The notes below the pieces were generated by a model, which made no database searches, was not told the origin of the DNA, and saw nothing but the letters and a program-made list of their open reading frames with translations. Below, one piece after another: positions 44,700 through 54,862 of a DNA stretch of 64,000 bases; within the stretch, counting starts at the first letter, position 1; each line of letters begins with the position of its first letter. Origin of the DNA: Gambelia wislizenii (lineage: Eukaryota; Chordata; Lepidosauria; Squamata; Crotaphytidae); NCBI GenBank assembly GCA_030847615.1, contig JAUMIR010000005.1:173938596-174002595 (forward strand), given 5' to 3'. Made by a program: the position numbers and the translations under genes.

Positions 44700-46930
44700 G
44701 CCTGGGGATGGGGTGGGGAGGGCTGGGGAGGCGATCCTGGGGCCTCCGGAGACCCTCCGGAGGCCCCAGGAAGGCCTGGGGACGCGGTGGGGAGGGCTGG
44801 GGAGGCGATCCTGGGGCCTCCGGAGATGCTCCGGAGGCCCCAGGAAGGCTTGGGGACGGGGTGGGGAGGGCTGCGGAGGCGATCCTGGGGCCTCCGGAGA
44901 CGCTCCGGAGGCCCCAGGAAGGCCTGGGGACGCGGTGGGGAGGGCTGGGGAGGCGATCCTGGAGCCTCCGGAGACGCTCCGGAGGCCCCAGGAAGGCCTG
45001 GGGAGGGCTGGGGAGGCGATCCTCGGGCCTCCGGAGCGTCTCCGGAGGCCCCAGGAAGGCTTGGGGACGGGGTGGGGAGGGCTGGGGAGGCGATCCTGGG
45101 GCCTCCGGAGACGCTCCGGAGGCCCCAGGAAGGCTTGGGGACGGGGTGGGGAGGGCTGGGGAGGCGATCCTGGGGCCTCCGGAGCATCTCCGGAGGCCCC
45201 AGAAAGGCCTGGGGACGGGGTGGGGAGGGCTGGGGAGGCGATCCTGGGGCCTCCGGAGACGCTCCGGAGGCCCCAGGAAGGCCTGGGGACGTGGTGGGGA
45301 GGGCTGGGGAGGCGATCCTGGAGCCTCCGGAGACGCTCCGGAGGCCCCAGGAAGGCCTGGGGAGGGCTGGGGAGGCGATCCTGGGGCCTCCGGAGACGCT
45401 CCGGAGGCCCCAGGAAGGCCTGGGGACGGGGTGGGGAGACGATCCTGGGGCCTCCGGAGACGCCCCGGAGGCCCCAGGAAGGCCTGGGGAGGGCTGGGGA
45501 GGCGATCCTGGGGCCTCCGGAGACGCTCCGGAGGCCCCAGGAAGGCCTGGGGACGCGGTGGGGAGGGCTGGGGAGGCGATCCTGGAGCCTCCGGAGACGC
45601 TCCGGAGGCCCCAGGAAGGCCTGGGGAGAGCTGGGGAGGCGATCCTGGGGCCTCCGGAGACGCTCCGGAGGCCCCAGGAAGGCCTGGGGAGGGCTGGGGA
45701 GGCGATCCTGGGGCCTCCGGAGACGCTCCGGAGGCCCCAGGAAGGCTTGGGGACGGGGTGGGGAGTGCTGGGGAGGCGATCCTGGGGCCTCCGGAGACGC
45801 TCCGGAGGTCCCAGGAAGGCCTGGGGACGCGGTGGGGAGGGCTGGGGAGGCGATCCTGGGGCCTCCGGAGATGCTCCGGAGGCCCCAGGAAGGCCTGGGG
45901 AGGGCTGGGGAGGCGATCCTGGGGCCTCCGGAGCGTCTCTGGAGGCCCCAGGAAGGCTTGGGGACGGGGTGGGGAGGGCTGGGGAGGCGATCCTGGGGCC
46001 TCCGGAGACGCTCCGGAGGCCCCAGGAAGGCTTGGGGACGGGGTGGGGAGGCGATCCTGGGGCCTCCGGAGACGCTCCGGAGGCCCCAGGAAGGCTTGGG
46101 GACGGGGTGGGGAGGGCTGGGGAGGCGATCCTGGGGCCTCCGGAGCATCTCCGGAGGCCCCAGAAAGGCCTGGGGACGGGGTGGGGAGGGCTGGGGAGGC
46201 GATCCTGGGGCCTCCGGAGACGCTCCGGAGGCCCCAGGAAGGCCTGGGGAGGGCTGGGGAGGCGATCCTGGGGCCTCCGGAGACGCTCCGGAGGCCCCAG
46301 GAAGGCCTGGGGACGCGGTGGGGAGGGCTGGGGAGGCGATCCTGGGGCCTCCGGAGACGCTCCGGAGGCCCCAGGAAGGCCTGGGGAGGGCTGGGGAGGC
46401 GATCCTGGGGCCTCCGGAGACGCTCCGGAGGCCCCAGGAAGGCCTGGGGACGCGGTGGGGAGGGCTGGGGAGGCGATCCTGGGGCCTCCGGAGATGCTCC
46501 GGAGGCCCCAGGAAGGCCTGGGGAGGGCTGGGGAGGTGATCCTGGGGCCTCCGGAGACGCTCCGGAGGCCCCAGGAAGGCCTGGGGACGCGGTGGGGAGG
46601 GCTGGGGAGGCGATCCTGGGGCCTCCGGAGACGCTCCGGAGGCCCCAGGAAGGCCTGGGGAGGGCTGGGGAGGCGATCCTGGGGTCTCCGGAGACGCTCC
46701 GGAGGCCCCAGGAAGGCTTGGGGACGGGGTGGGGAGGCGATCCTGGGGCCTCCGGAGACGCTCCGGAGGCCCCAGGAAGGCTTGAGGACGGGGTGGGGAG
46801 GGCTGGGGAGGCGATCCTGGGGCCTCCGGAGCATCTCCGGAGGCCCCAGAAAGTTCTGGGGACGGGGTGGGGAGGGCTGGGGAGGCGATCCTGGGGCCTC
46901 CGGAGACGCTCCGGAGGCCCCAGGAAGGCC
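44700..46930. repeat. Hairpin minisatellite, 32 units of 63-75 bp
   Basis: The main unit is 74 bp: a GGCCTGGGGACGCGGTGGGG spacer, AGGGCTGGGGAGGCGA, then a perfect palindrome. Each palindrome arm is 17 bp (TCCTGGGGCCTCCGGAG) with a 3-nt loop (usually ACG) and its complement. Shorter 63-64 bp units lack one spacer block. I count 32 loops, from 44746 to 46904. The loops are ACG in most, ATG at 44826, 45871 and 46494, and inverted CGT (45037, 45934) or CAT (45185, 46146, 46832) in five. The array is open in several frames on both strands purely through its composition. Confidence 0.95.
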
Positions 46931-47380
46931 TGGGGAGGGCCGGGGAGGCCTCCGCGGGGCCTAGGAAGGCCCCGCGAAGGCCTGGGGAGGGAGGGAGGAA
47001 GGGCCGGGGAGACCTCCGCGGGGCCTAGCACGGCCCCGCAAAGGCCTGGGGAGGGAGGGAGGAAGGGCCGGGGAGACCTCCGCGGGGCCTAGCAAGGCCC
47101 CGCAAAGGCCTGGGGAGGGAGGGAGGGAGGGCCGGGGAGGCCTCTGCGGGGCCTCGGAAGACCCCGCGAAGGCCTGGGGAGGGAGGGAGGGAGGGCCGGG
47201 GAGGCCTCTGCGGGGCCTCGGAAGGCCCCGCGAAGGCCTGGGGAGGGAGGGAGGGAGGGTCAGGGAGACCTCCGCGGGGCCTAGCAAGGCCCCGCAAAGG
47301 CCTGGGGAGGGAGGGCCGAGGAGACCTTCAGGGGCCTAGGAAGGCCCCGCGAAGGCCTGGGGAGGGAGGGGTGAGGGGTG
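46930..47380. repeat. Second GC-rich tandem array with G-runs
   Basis: About seven imperfect units near 64 bp: GGCCTGGGGAGGGAGGGAGG, AAGGGCCGGGGAGACCTCCG, CGGGGCCTAGCAAGGCCCCG. Each unit contains a GGGG-A-GGG-A-GGG-A-GG tract that fits an intramolecular G-quadruplex, and a small GGGGCCT...AAGGCCCC fold. It is directly adjacent to the hairpin array. Confidence 0.92.
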
Positions 47381-47517
47381 TCGCTATTCGCGGTTTTTTC
47401 ACATTCGCGGGGGTCCGCGGAACGGAACCCCCGCGAATGTGAAGGGACGACTGTATTTTCAAGCCATGAATACTTAAATACGTGAATTCCAAATCCGTGA
47501 ATATGGAGGGACAACTG

Positions 47518-48350
47518 TAGTCAGACGGAAGTCTGAGAGTGACACTGAAATCCAATCCAGGAACACTTGTCCACAGTGGCACGCTTTGCTATTGTTTGGG
47601 GACTAATGTTTATATTGTATTTTGTGTCCTGAAGGGGTATTTGGGCTTAGTACAAAGCACAGATGGGTCTCCCACCATTAAGTTTAAATCTATACCATTA
47701 CTTTCCCAACTACTTTTCCAACTATATCTTACTTTTCCAACTAAAAATTCCTCCATACACTTCTTCTACTAATACAATCCTACTAATTATCAAAACTCAC
47801 AGCTATCATATCATTCTCTCTCTTTTTCTGCAAAATGACAATCAGAGATTCCCAGTCCTTCAAAAATGTCTCTAAATGGTTTTTCTCTAAAGGCCTGTAA
47901 AACTGAAGGTCATATAAACATCTTTAAAATTGTATGTTGGTTTTATGGGAATTTGGCATTTTAAATCCAAAAATGACCTCAGATTTGCTCCATCGTATGC
48001 AATTTTTTTCACACCTTGCTTTGATGTTATGTAGTGATGGTTTTCATGTTGTAAGATATGACTGAAAGAAATTAGTATTGAAATTAATAATGAAGTTTGC
48101 TGACAGACCCAGGAAATAACAAGACAGGACACATATATTGGGTTAAAATAGGGTCACTTTGTTAAACTTAACCTATTCAAGCATTTCTGAAGAGATCTGC
48201 AGAAATCTCATTTTCTACGGGGAGAAACCTAGTGTGGGAAGTGCTAGGACAGGAGGTCATCTCCCTGACCACCTCCCCAACTTCCCATGGGTGAAAACAG
48301 CTGAATCCCAGAGAGAACCTATAAGCTCGGTTACTCCCTAGTCAGTCGAC
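47518..48350. other. No recognisable gene
   Basis: AT-rich sequence; none of the short frames resemble known proteins. Confidence 0.45.
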
Positions 48351-49115
48351 ATCTGGAAGGCCAACCCAAAAATCCCTCCCCCAAGTCACAGGACTTAAAG
48401 AGAGGGTTTATTCCTTGAGCCAGTCCCAAAGGACCTAAAGGAGTAGTTCCAGATTCTCCCTTTCACCACCAAAAGGGAGGTGCCAAGGTACTCACCAAAA
48501 TACCAAATCTTCCCCTTTCCTTGCCCCCCAAAGGGCGCAAGCATCTGCTTAGCCCCTTTCCCCCAACCAGATAATCCAAAAGGGGTCTCAAACCCCATTG
48601 CAGTTCACTCAGAAACAGTAAATTCCCCCCTTTGACAGATGAACCCCATTGGTCCTATACAGATCCAATCTTTCAAAAGAGATATCAGGATGAGGGAGGT
48701 AATGCCCGAGACCCTTTCCCATGGCATTCTGAACCTCCCAGTTACATTGTCTGTGGGCAGGGGTCAATCAGGTGTGGGTCACCTTTACCCCTCCACAGCT
48801 GCCTCGGAAGTATAGCTGACCATCCAGCCACTCTGCTCTAATGACCTCCATGTCATATAGAGCCTGCAACACAAGGGCCTTGCCCTTCAGCAAACCTAGA
48901 TCATTACCACCCAGGTGAATGACCAGGATATCCAGAGGAGGCCCATGGCGCTCCTAGAACAGCAGAGGCAGCAATCCATGCCAAAGGAGTCTCCTCTTTC
49001 CAAGCCCCAGGTGGGTCCCAAAATGACTCAGTCTGGCCTGTCGTGCAGTCCAATAGACCATACTGTGGCTGCAGACAAGCACGCAGATACATCTGAGCCA
49101 CAATGTAGAATCTGT
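48351..49115 (-). pseudogene. SGNH-hydrolase remnant of a DIRS/Ngaro-like retrotransposon
   Basis: The minus strand, read through stops and frameshifts, shows SGNH-hydrolase landmarks in order. The block I region is CICVLVCSHSMVYWTARQA (Ser codon about 49062-49064). Then come HLGLGKRRLLWHGLLPLLF, and the block III motif DILVIHLGGNDLG near 48904-48935 with ALVLQALYDMEVIRAEWLD. The block V region is LDLYRTNGVHLSK near 48630-48660, where the usual Asp of DGVHL is Asn. Sequence down to about 48351 is a Gly- and purine-rich continuation. Such hydrolases are carried by vertebrate DIRS/Ngaro-type retrotransposons, and some host esterases are related. No recombinase, RNase H or reverse transcriptase is seen nearby, so the retroelement assignment is inference. 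Confidence 0.55.
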
Positions 49116-50391
49116 AAAATAAAGCACAAACATGTTAATACAGTAAAGGCCATACATACTTACAATAGGCACCCGACTTGTACCTACAACATTTTTATTG
49201 TGTTTTTTTTAATCCAGCACCAAAAAAATATATTTAAAATAGCTAACATATTGAAAAACATTTTTCATCACAAGCAATAGGATTTAAACCCAAGTCTCCA
49301 ATAATCTCTGTTCTAAAGGAAACCAAATCTAGACAAGCATAACCTGGAACTTTTCACTACATGGGGAAACATGAATAAGCCTAACTATGTATTCTAAATC
49401 TTTACTGTTTGTGCTTCCATTGTTGCCTTGCCTCCTTTTCTCCTTTACAGTTTTAAAATCCAAAGGGTTGCTGTCCAAGTGCAGTCAAAAGATTCACAGA
49501 GGGATATGTTTGCTATCACTGGGGTAGGGTCTACTTTTCTTTGATTAGAGCATCAGTGAATTGATGTGACTTTCTATAATCTGCAGACTTTGGCCTGCTT
49601 CTGTACATCAGCTCTGATAGTAATCTCCATGCTTCCTGTTTCCAAAGCAAATGTTCCACTGGTCTAAGCATCTGTGAGAATATCTGAGCCAGATGCTAAT
49701 GCTGCTTGCTTTCAAGCTGGAACAGCACGTTTCATTCAGTCAGTGCATTCCATATGCCTCCTGCATTCACACTCTCTACAGTCATACATACCTACCTCTC
49801 TATAGGTATGTATGATACATGTATATAGACGTGCATTTACCTGAATCCAGAGGAAATTACAAACAGTGTCACATCATGAGACTAAAAGATCAGGAATATG
49901 CAAACACTTGCAGTATGTTTGCCCATCTCCTATGCAGACAAATTCAAGATCCAACCAGAGTATGTGTTTGTCCATTCAAGTAAGTGTCAAAGAGAATTGT
50001 GTGAACCAATACAACAGCTTTGGACATTTGCATACTAATAAAGAATTAAGATGAGCATCTTAAATCGGACAACTACTTTGTGTAGCATTAAGTCACTTCA
50101 AATTTAAGGTCAGACTTTAAGATCATTGTTAAATAAAAAGTCAAGGTTAATTGTTTTACAAGGTGATCTAAAGCGTGAGTACAAGGTGTTATGGAGCAAT
50201 CTAAAACTTTGAAACCTCTGATTTATTCAATGTCCTGGGGTCATGAGCTCTAGAAAGGAAAGAAGCATTAAGTTGTGTGTGCTATTTCCCCCACACACAC
50301 ATACACACACACACACACACACGTTTTCAAAATGATTGAGTGGAGGTAGTAATCTATCCAAACTCCAGACAGGTTGTCATACAGTGTAGGG
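49116..50391. other. No gene; (CA)n tract
   Basis: A (CA)n tract lies at about 50293-50322. No element or gene recognised. Confidence 0.5.
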
Positions 50392-50688
50392 CACTGGTTC
50401 TTAACCTGTCATCTGTGGACCCCCAGGGGGCCGCAATGTCCTTGCAGGGGATCCACGAAGGCTTGAAGGCTGCTCAGCCCACCTCCACCTCCCTCAGTGG
50501 ACTGGCCACATGATAGAAGCCAAGGCAAAGGCTAGCTGGCTGGCTGGCTTGGTCTGTGCATTGTCATTCAATCCATTCCAGCCACAGATTTGCAGGAAGA
50601 AGCAGGAGAAAAGTCTTCACTCCCCTTCCAGAGCCTTTGAGGGAAAGTTTAATGGATGGTGTAATTGTGTTGTTGTTGTTGTTGTTGT

Positions 50689-50720
<32 letters not shown>

Positions 50721-50808
50721 TTTTAAATCTTGAGTTAAGTCTTGGGGTCCACAGCAACAAAAGATATTTAAAGGAGCCCCTGGTAAAGAAAAGCTTAAGA
50801 GCCACCAG
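50392..50808. mobile_element. hAT-like non-autonomous element with triplet repeats
   Basis: The ends CACTGGTTCTTAACCTG and AAGCTTAAGAGCCACCA are flanked by an 8-bp near-duplication GTGTAGGG/GTGTAGGA (50384-50391, 50809-50816), the hAT hallmark. The interior holds GGCTGGCTGGCTTGG and AAAGTTTAATGGATGGTG, then (GTT)n-(GCT)n at 50667-50720 and TTTTAAATCTTGAGTTAAG. The copy at 6423-6720 is in the opposite orientation. Confidence 0.8.
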
Positions 50809-51510
50809 TGTAGGATGCCATTACAATAGCATTGCTTTGCTATATTAAGATATTTTTTCATAACTTTACTAGCTAGTTCTCTCAAGGGCTCTCTGTCTGT
50901 GAAATACATACATAGACATAAACATACATATACACACACACATATCAAATAGGGAGCCAAGGAGGTATATAAAGATGGATGGAACAAATCAGAGGTATTC
51001 TAATAGAAAGGTTTAAAAAAATACTTTAGAAATTAAAGTCCTTTCTATGGTGTTACCATAGCTTCCTCATGGGGTTAATGTTTTTGCATCTGCAGGAATG
51101 GCTTTTAATTAAATGCTTTCATAAACAGACTTTGGAGATGACACATCTTGTTGCAAATACAATCTGTCAGCACACAGCAGCTGCAGCAGCCATTCTGTCA
51201 TCTACCACAAGCAGAGAATGGCTTCGCTCATTCTGAGCTGAGGTGACAGGTGATTTGTTTAACTCTTTTGTCATTGGTGGAATGAAACTAGAAGCTAAGG
51301 GCTCATCTGCACCAATGTCTCAAATTACCAAGAATGAATGGGTATTTAATAAGCAGCACACCTTTTTGGCACCTGCAAAGCTTCACCATTATACCTTCTG
51401 TAAAAGCTCATGTATGCCCTTTCTGCATGAATTAATAGATGGAGGGATAACAAATATTTATGGGCCGCTTTCTCACAAAAACTAGTGCTTTCCCTGGAAG
51501 TGTCTTATAT
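50809..51510. other. No recognisable feature
   Basis: Unique-looking sequence. AAGGGCTCATCTGCACC at 51298 resembles one hAT-like terminus, but I find no partner end. Confidence 0.4.
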
Positions 51511-52139
51511 ACTCAGGCCCCATCTACACAATGAAAAAAATCCATACGGTGTTCGAAAGATCGATAATGTGTACATATCGCTGTTTGGATACATTCATGT
51601 ATTTCAGAAGGGGGGCCAGCAAATCCCCCATAAAGTCCATGAATTCAGAGTTTGGGAAGAATAGCAGATCTCGGCAAATACTCCATACAACCGTTCAAAT
51701 TTGCGATCGTTTCTACATCCTGTTTGCATACATATAAACAGGCAGTGTAATCTGATTGGCTGGCTGAGCACAGGGGGTGGGGCTAGCAAAGAGGGGAATT
51801 GGGAATGGCTGCCATGTTGGATTCCCGGCTAAGTGAGAGTCCGGTAAGTCCATGAAATGGAAGTTTTTAAATTTATTCATTTTTATTTTATGTTTTAAAT
51901 ATGAAAAACCAACTGGCCACATAACAGGCACCTTTTAAATTTTTTTTTAAAGCAGTGGGAGATTTTAAACCGCCGCTTGGGTCACTCGCTCCAGCCAGCT
52001 GGGCAAGGGGGTAATACGAAGTTTAGAGGGGGGTTAAAAATCATGTAGGCAGATTGTATGCATTCGAACGGCTGCCTTTTTTATTTTTATTTTTAAAAAA
52101 CCATGGATTTTTTTTTCATTGTGTAGACAGGGCCTCAGT
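51511..52139. mobile_element. Non-autonomous TIR element (hAT-like), long terminal repeats
   Basis: The left end CAGGCCCCATCTACACAATG with AAAAAAATCCA is matched by TGGATTTTTTTTTCATTG and GTGTAGACAGGGCCT at the right, an inverted repeat of about 31 bp. No transposase. The interior contains several CpGs and a TTTAAA-rich part. Confidence 0.78.
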
Positions 52140-52636
52140 GTATTCCATTTAGGCATAGTGAATTAACTCTGTTCATGGGAATCACCCCCCCCCCTTAAGT
52201 AATATTTAGCCCTTCCTGTCTTCCCTTGGCTAAGGAGAAATTAGCCAAGTTTTAAGGGGCCTCTCAGGGAGGTATATAGAAGCCTGTTAATATAATCAGT
52301 TAAAACACCAACACATATGGGGAGCCCAAATTCCATCATGAACATTCAGTGAGTCAAAACTTACTTTCTATTTTATTTTTCTATTTGCATTTTTATACCA
52401 CATTTTGATTGTAAAACACATACACACACACACACACCTGAAGGTACTGTCTAACAGGAAAAGCATAAAACACTAAAACCTAGGAAAATAATTACAAGAG
52501 GCTATTTTTAAGCCAACAAAACAACATGGGATTCTCAGAAGCATAGCCAAATCCTGTTTAGGTTTCACTGGAATCTGTGGGAAATTATGCCCATCTGGTC
52601 TCCACTTAGGTATTTAAATCTCACATTGGAAGCAGA

Positions 52637-53045
52637 CTAAGGTCTTGTCTGGAAGGGCAATTTACCTCATCTTGCCTCTGTCTTAGACCCTCAGCGGGAA
52701 AGGAGGGGTATGGCCTGATAATTTTTTTTAAAACCCTGTTAAAATGTATTCCAGCGATCAGGCCCCACATACAGGAGCCCCTTCCAGCATGCTGGCCTGT
52801 TGCTGCCAGCTGCCTCAGTCTTCTGGATCCAGGAAGGGAGCTCACAGTATTTGACCAAGCTGGGGGCCTCCTGCCTGGAACTGAAGAGTAGGACCCAGGT
52901 GATAACAACTGCAGAGACAGGCTGGCATGTCCATCTGGACTCCCTCCTGGTTTGTGAAGGTAATGGGAGGAATGGTCCTGATCTGTGGGAATGGTTCTGA
53001 TCTGTGGGAGTAGAAGTATTCTGGCCTGTGTGGATGAGCCCTAAG
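52637..53045. mobile_element. Non-autonomous TIR element (hAT-like)
   Basis: Ends CTAAGGTCTTGTCTGGAAGG and GGCCTGTGTGGATGAGCCCTAAG are imperfect inverted repeats of the CTTAGGGCTCATCCACAC type. A TCTGTGGGAATGGTTCTGA duplication occurs near the right end (52979-53009). No transposase. Confidence 0.65.
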
Positions 53046-53109
53046 TAAATTGTATGACTGTCCCACTGAACTTGATATATTTGCATTGACTGTAGGTCCT
53101 TCTAACTGC

Positions 53110-53330
53110 ACCTAACTAAAGTCTCGTACACACTACACAATTAAAACACTTCAATACCACTTTAACTGTCATGGCTGCAGCCTATGGACTCATGGAATTT
53201 GTTGTTTGGTGAGGCAGTAGAAGCCTCTTACAGAGAATTCAACATGCTGCAAGAAACTACAAATCCCAAAATTCCATAGACAGTGAAAGTGGAAAATGCC
53301 ATAATTGTGCAGTGCAAAAGAGACTTCAGT
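53110..53330. mobile_element. Palindromic hAT-like MITE
   Basis: ACACAATTAAAACACTTC, ATACCACTTTAACTG and GGAATTTGTTGTTTGG face ACTACAAATCCCAAAATTCC, ACAGTGAAAGTGG and ATAATTGTGCAGTGC. Same family as 1035-1215, with a better-preserved outer terminus. Confidence 0.75.
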
Positions 53331-53449
53331 CTGCATAACTGTACATGACATTGCTCAAGACCACTTCTTGAGTCTCATACTTTGGGATCCTACAGCCCTG
53401 GCAAACCTATAGGAGAGTAAGAATGCAATTCTTCATTTATTTCATTTTC

Positions 53450-53700
53450 TTTTATAAGAATGGATTATTGCAAATGTTTTCTCCTGACTGGGTGAGACTG
53501 TGAGAGGTTTTTCCCATTTTTTCTGATGTATGTTCACATTTTAACACTTTTTGTGAAAAATTCATTTTCATAGAAAAAAACAACTTTTTGCAGAAAAGAG
53601 TGTCATTTGAATAAATACCATTTGCTGTGCAAAACAGTGGGTTTTGCTGCAAAAAACATTTTTTGTGTACAAAAATGTTTACAAAACAGCTCCCAAAATA
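53450..53700. repeat. Degenerate TTTTCTGCACAGAAAA-type repeat
   Basis: Contains ATTCATTTTCATAGAAAAA, TTTTTGCAGAAAAGAG, ACCATTTGCTGTGCAAAAC and related motifs. A copy of the family at 8000-8680. Confidence 0.5.
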
Positions 53701-54689
53701 TGGGGGGGGGGCTCACAGTAGTCCTACATGTGCTCAACACTGTGTCTCCATTGAGCCGTCTTTCTCACAGGGATGAGAAAATTTAGGAGCATTCTTTCCA
53801 TCTTTACACAAGAGTGAACATGAGATTACCAGGCAGTTTCTTACTCAAACACTGATGAGATCTAGATCTCTTAAATTTAAGCAAGGCTGATATGATATGC
53901 CTTCAGAACCATGCCTTGGAATGGAATTAGGGTCAGCCATCAGAACACCCCACCAGTTTCCCTGCATTGAAGATCAGAGTTGTGTGTGTGCCACACAACC
54001 TGCCCTGATTCCTCTCTGCTGCTTCAGGTGTGGTGGAGAACACAATGCCATCACCAGTATTGAAGGTAAGATTCAACTGGTAGTCCAGCACATCTCTTTA
54101 CCTGCAATGGTGAACAAATGCCATCGTATCATTTGCTTTGGGCAGCAAAATGTCTTGCTCCAGACCTGCCTGAAAACTACTTTTTGCTCTGTGTGTGTGT
54201 ATACTGGCCTAAACACATTGGTTAGTCTCAGCTAGAGGAGACCCACTGAATCAGTAGAACTCACAGTAAGTTTAGATTATTGTTTTAATGAGTCTACTGT
54301 AGTTGGAACTAACAATTGGGTTTAGTCTATATGTATATTATGTTCAAGCAACCTTTCCTTGGTTTATTCAGTCTTCCGTTCCATTCTTTTTCAAAAAATA
54401 ATCATTTTTAAAAGTGTAGTGCCTCTATTGGCATTCTACTAGGCTCTCACCAATTCTAAACAGTTCTTTTTAGCTACAGAACATTAGTACACCAACCAGC
54501 ATTTTCCTCTGATTCTTCATGCATTATCTTCTGAGGCCAGGAAACCCTCATTATTTTCTTTAGCTAGTTGTTTATAAGTTTCTCTAGTTTATACATCTTC
54601 TTAGCTATCTCCATTCAGCACTCAGCTTTGTAGTGCAGTATTTGATTTTGTCTTGCTACAGAATTGGTGCTGCCTTCAGAAACAATGCT
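53701..54689. other. No gene supported; one exon-like segment
   Basis: A 38-bp segment (54028-54065) is bracketed by a pyrimidine tract plus CAG and by GTAAG, but there is nothing else to support an exon. See findings. Confidence 0.35.
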
Positions 54690-54862
54690 AGCTTGCTAAC
54701 TAAAAGAAAAAGAGCACAAGAATCTACCTTGTATATTCCTGCAGGAATTCAAATGTCTGATTTGATTCCTTATGCAAACCCTATGAAATTCATGGGGCCA
54801 CCATGAGTCTACAGGTGACTTGAAGGTGCGCACACACACACGCATACACACACACACACACT
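54690..54862 (+). mobile_element. SINE tail related to the 5S-derived SINE
   Basis: AAACCCTATGAAATTCATGG, GGCCACCATGAGTC and GTGACTTGAAGGTGC end in a (CA)n tract, matching the 3' half of 20206-20437. The 5S-like head is not recognisable. Confidence 0.7.

Larger units (their letters stand above)
44508..47453. mobile_element. Inner Tigger-like element carrying GC-rich arrays
   Basis: The termini CAGTTGTCCCTCCACATTCGCG (44508) and, on the other strand, CAGTCGTCCCTTCACATTCGCG (47453) match at 20 of 22 positions and are flanked by TA (44506-44507 and 47454-47455). Sub-terminal ATTCGCGG repeats occur at both ends. CGCGGTTTTGGG and CCCAAAACCGCG form a hairpin at about 44556-44599. Instead of a transposase the interior holds two GC-rich arrays (44700-46930 and 46930-47380). 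Length 2,946 bp versus 230 bp for a simple relative. The GC-rich interior contrasts sharply with the AT-rich surroundings. Confidence 0.85.
44350..47517 (-). mobile_element. Outer Tigger-like element, interrupted by its own relative
   Basis: Left end CAGCTATCCCTTCACATTTGC at 44350, right end ATATGGAGGGACAACTG at 47517, flanked by TA (44348-44349 and 47518-47519). The left part (44350-44505) contains CTGTGAATACTCAAGTCCC and ATATGCAATGGCATAGC, which match the complement of the 2691-2920 copy. The right part is 47456-47517. The inner element 44508-47453 splits it. Non-autonomous. Confidence 0.85.

Noticed and set aside
44469..47092. Very long reading frames (up to about 850 codons) on both strands
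   Set aside because: They lie within the GC-rich tandem arrays, are open in several frames on both strands because units lack stop codons, and encode only low-complexity Pro/Gly/Arg repeats. No start context, domain or codon signal supports a protein.
50649..50987. Poly-Gln protein
   Set aside because: Triplet repeat within a non-autonomous hAT-like element; no conserved flanking protein sequence.
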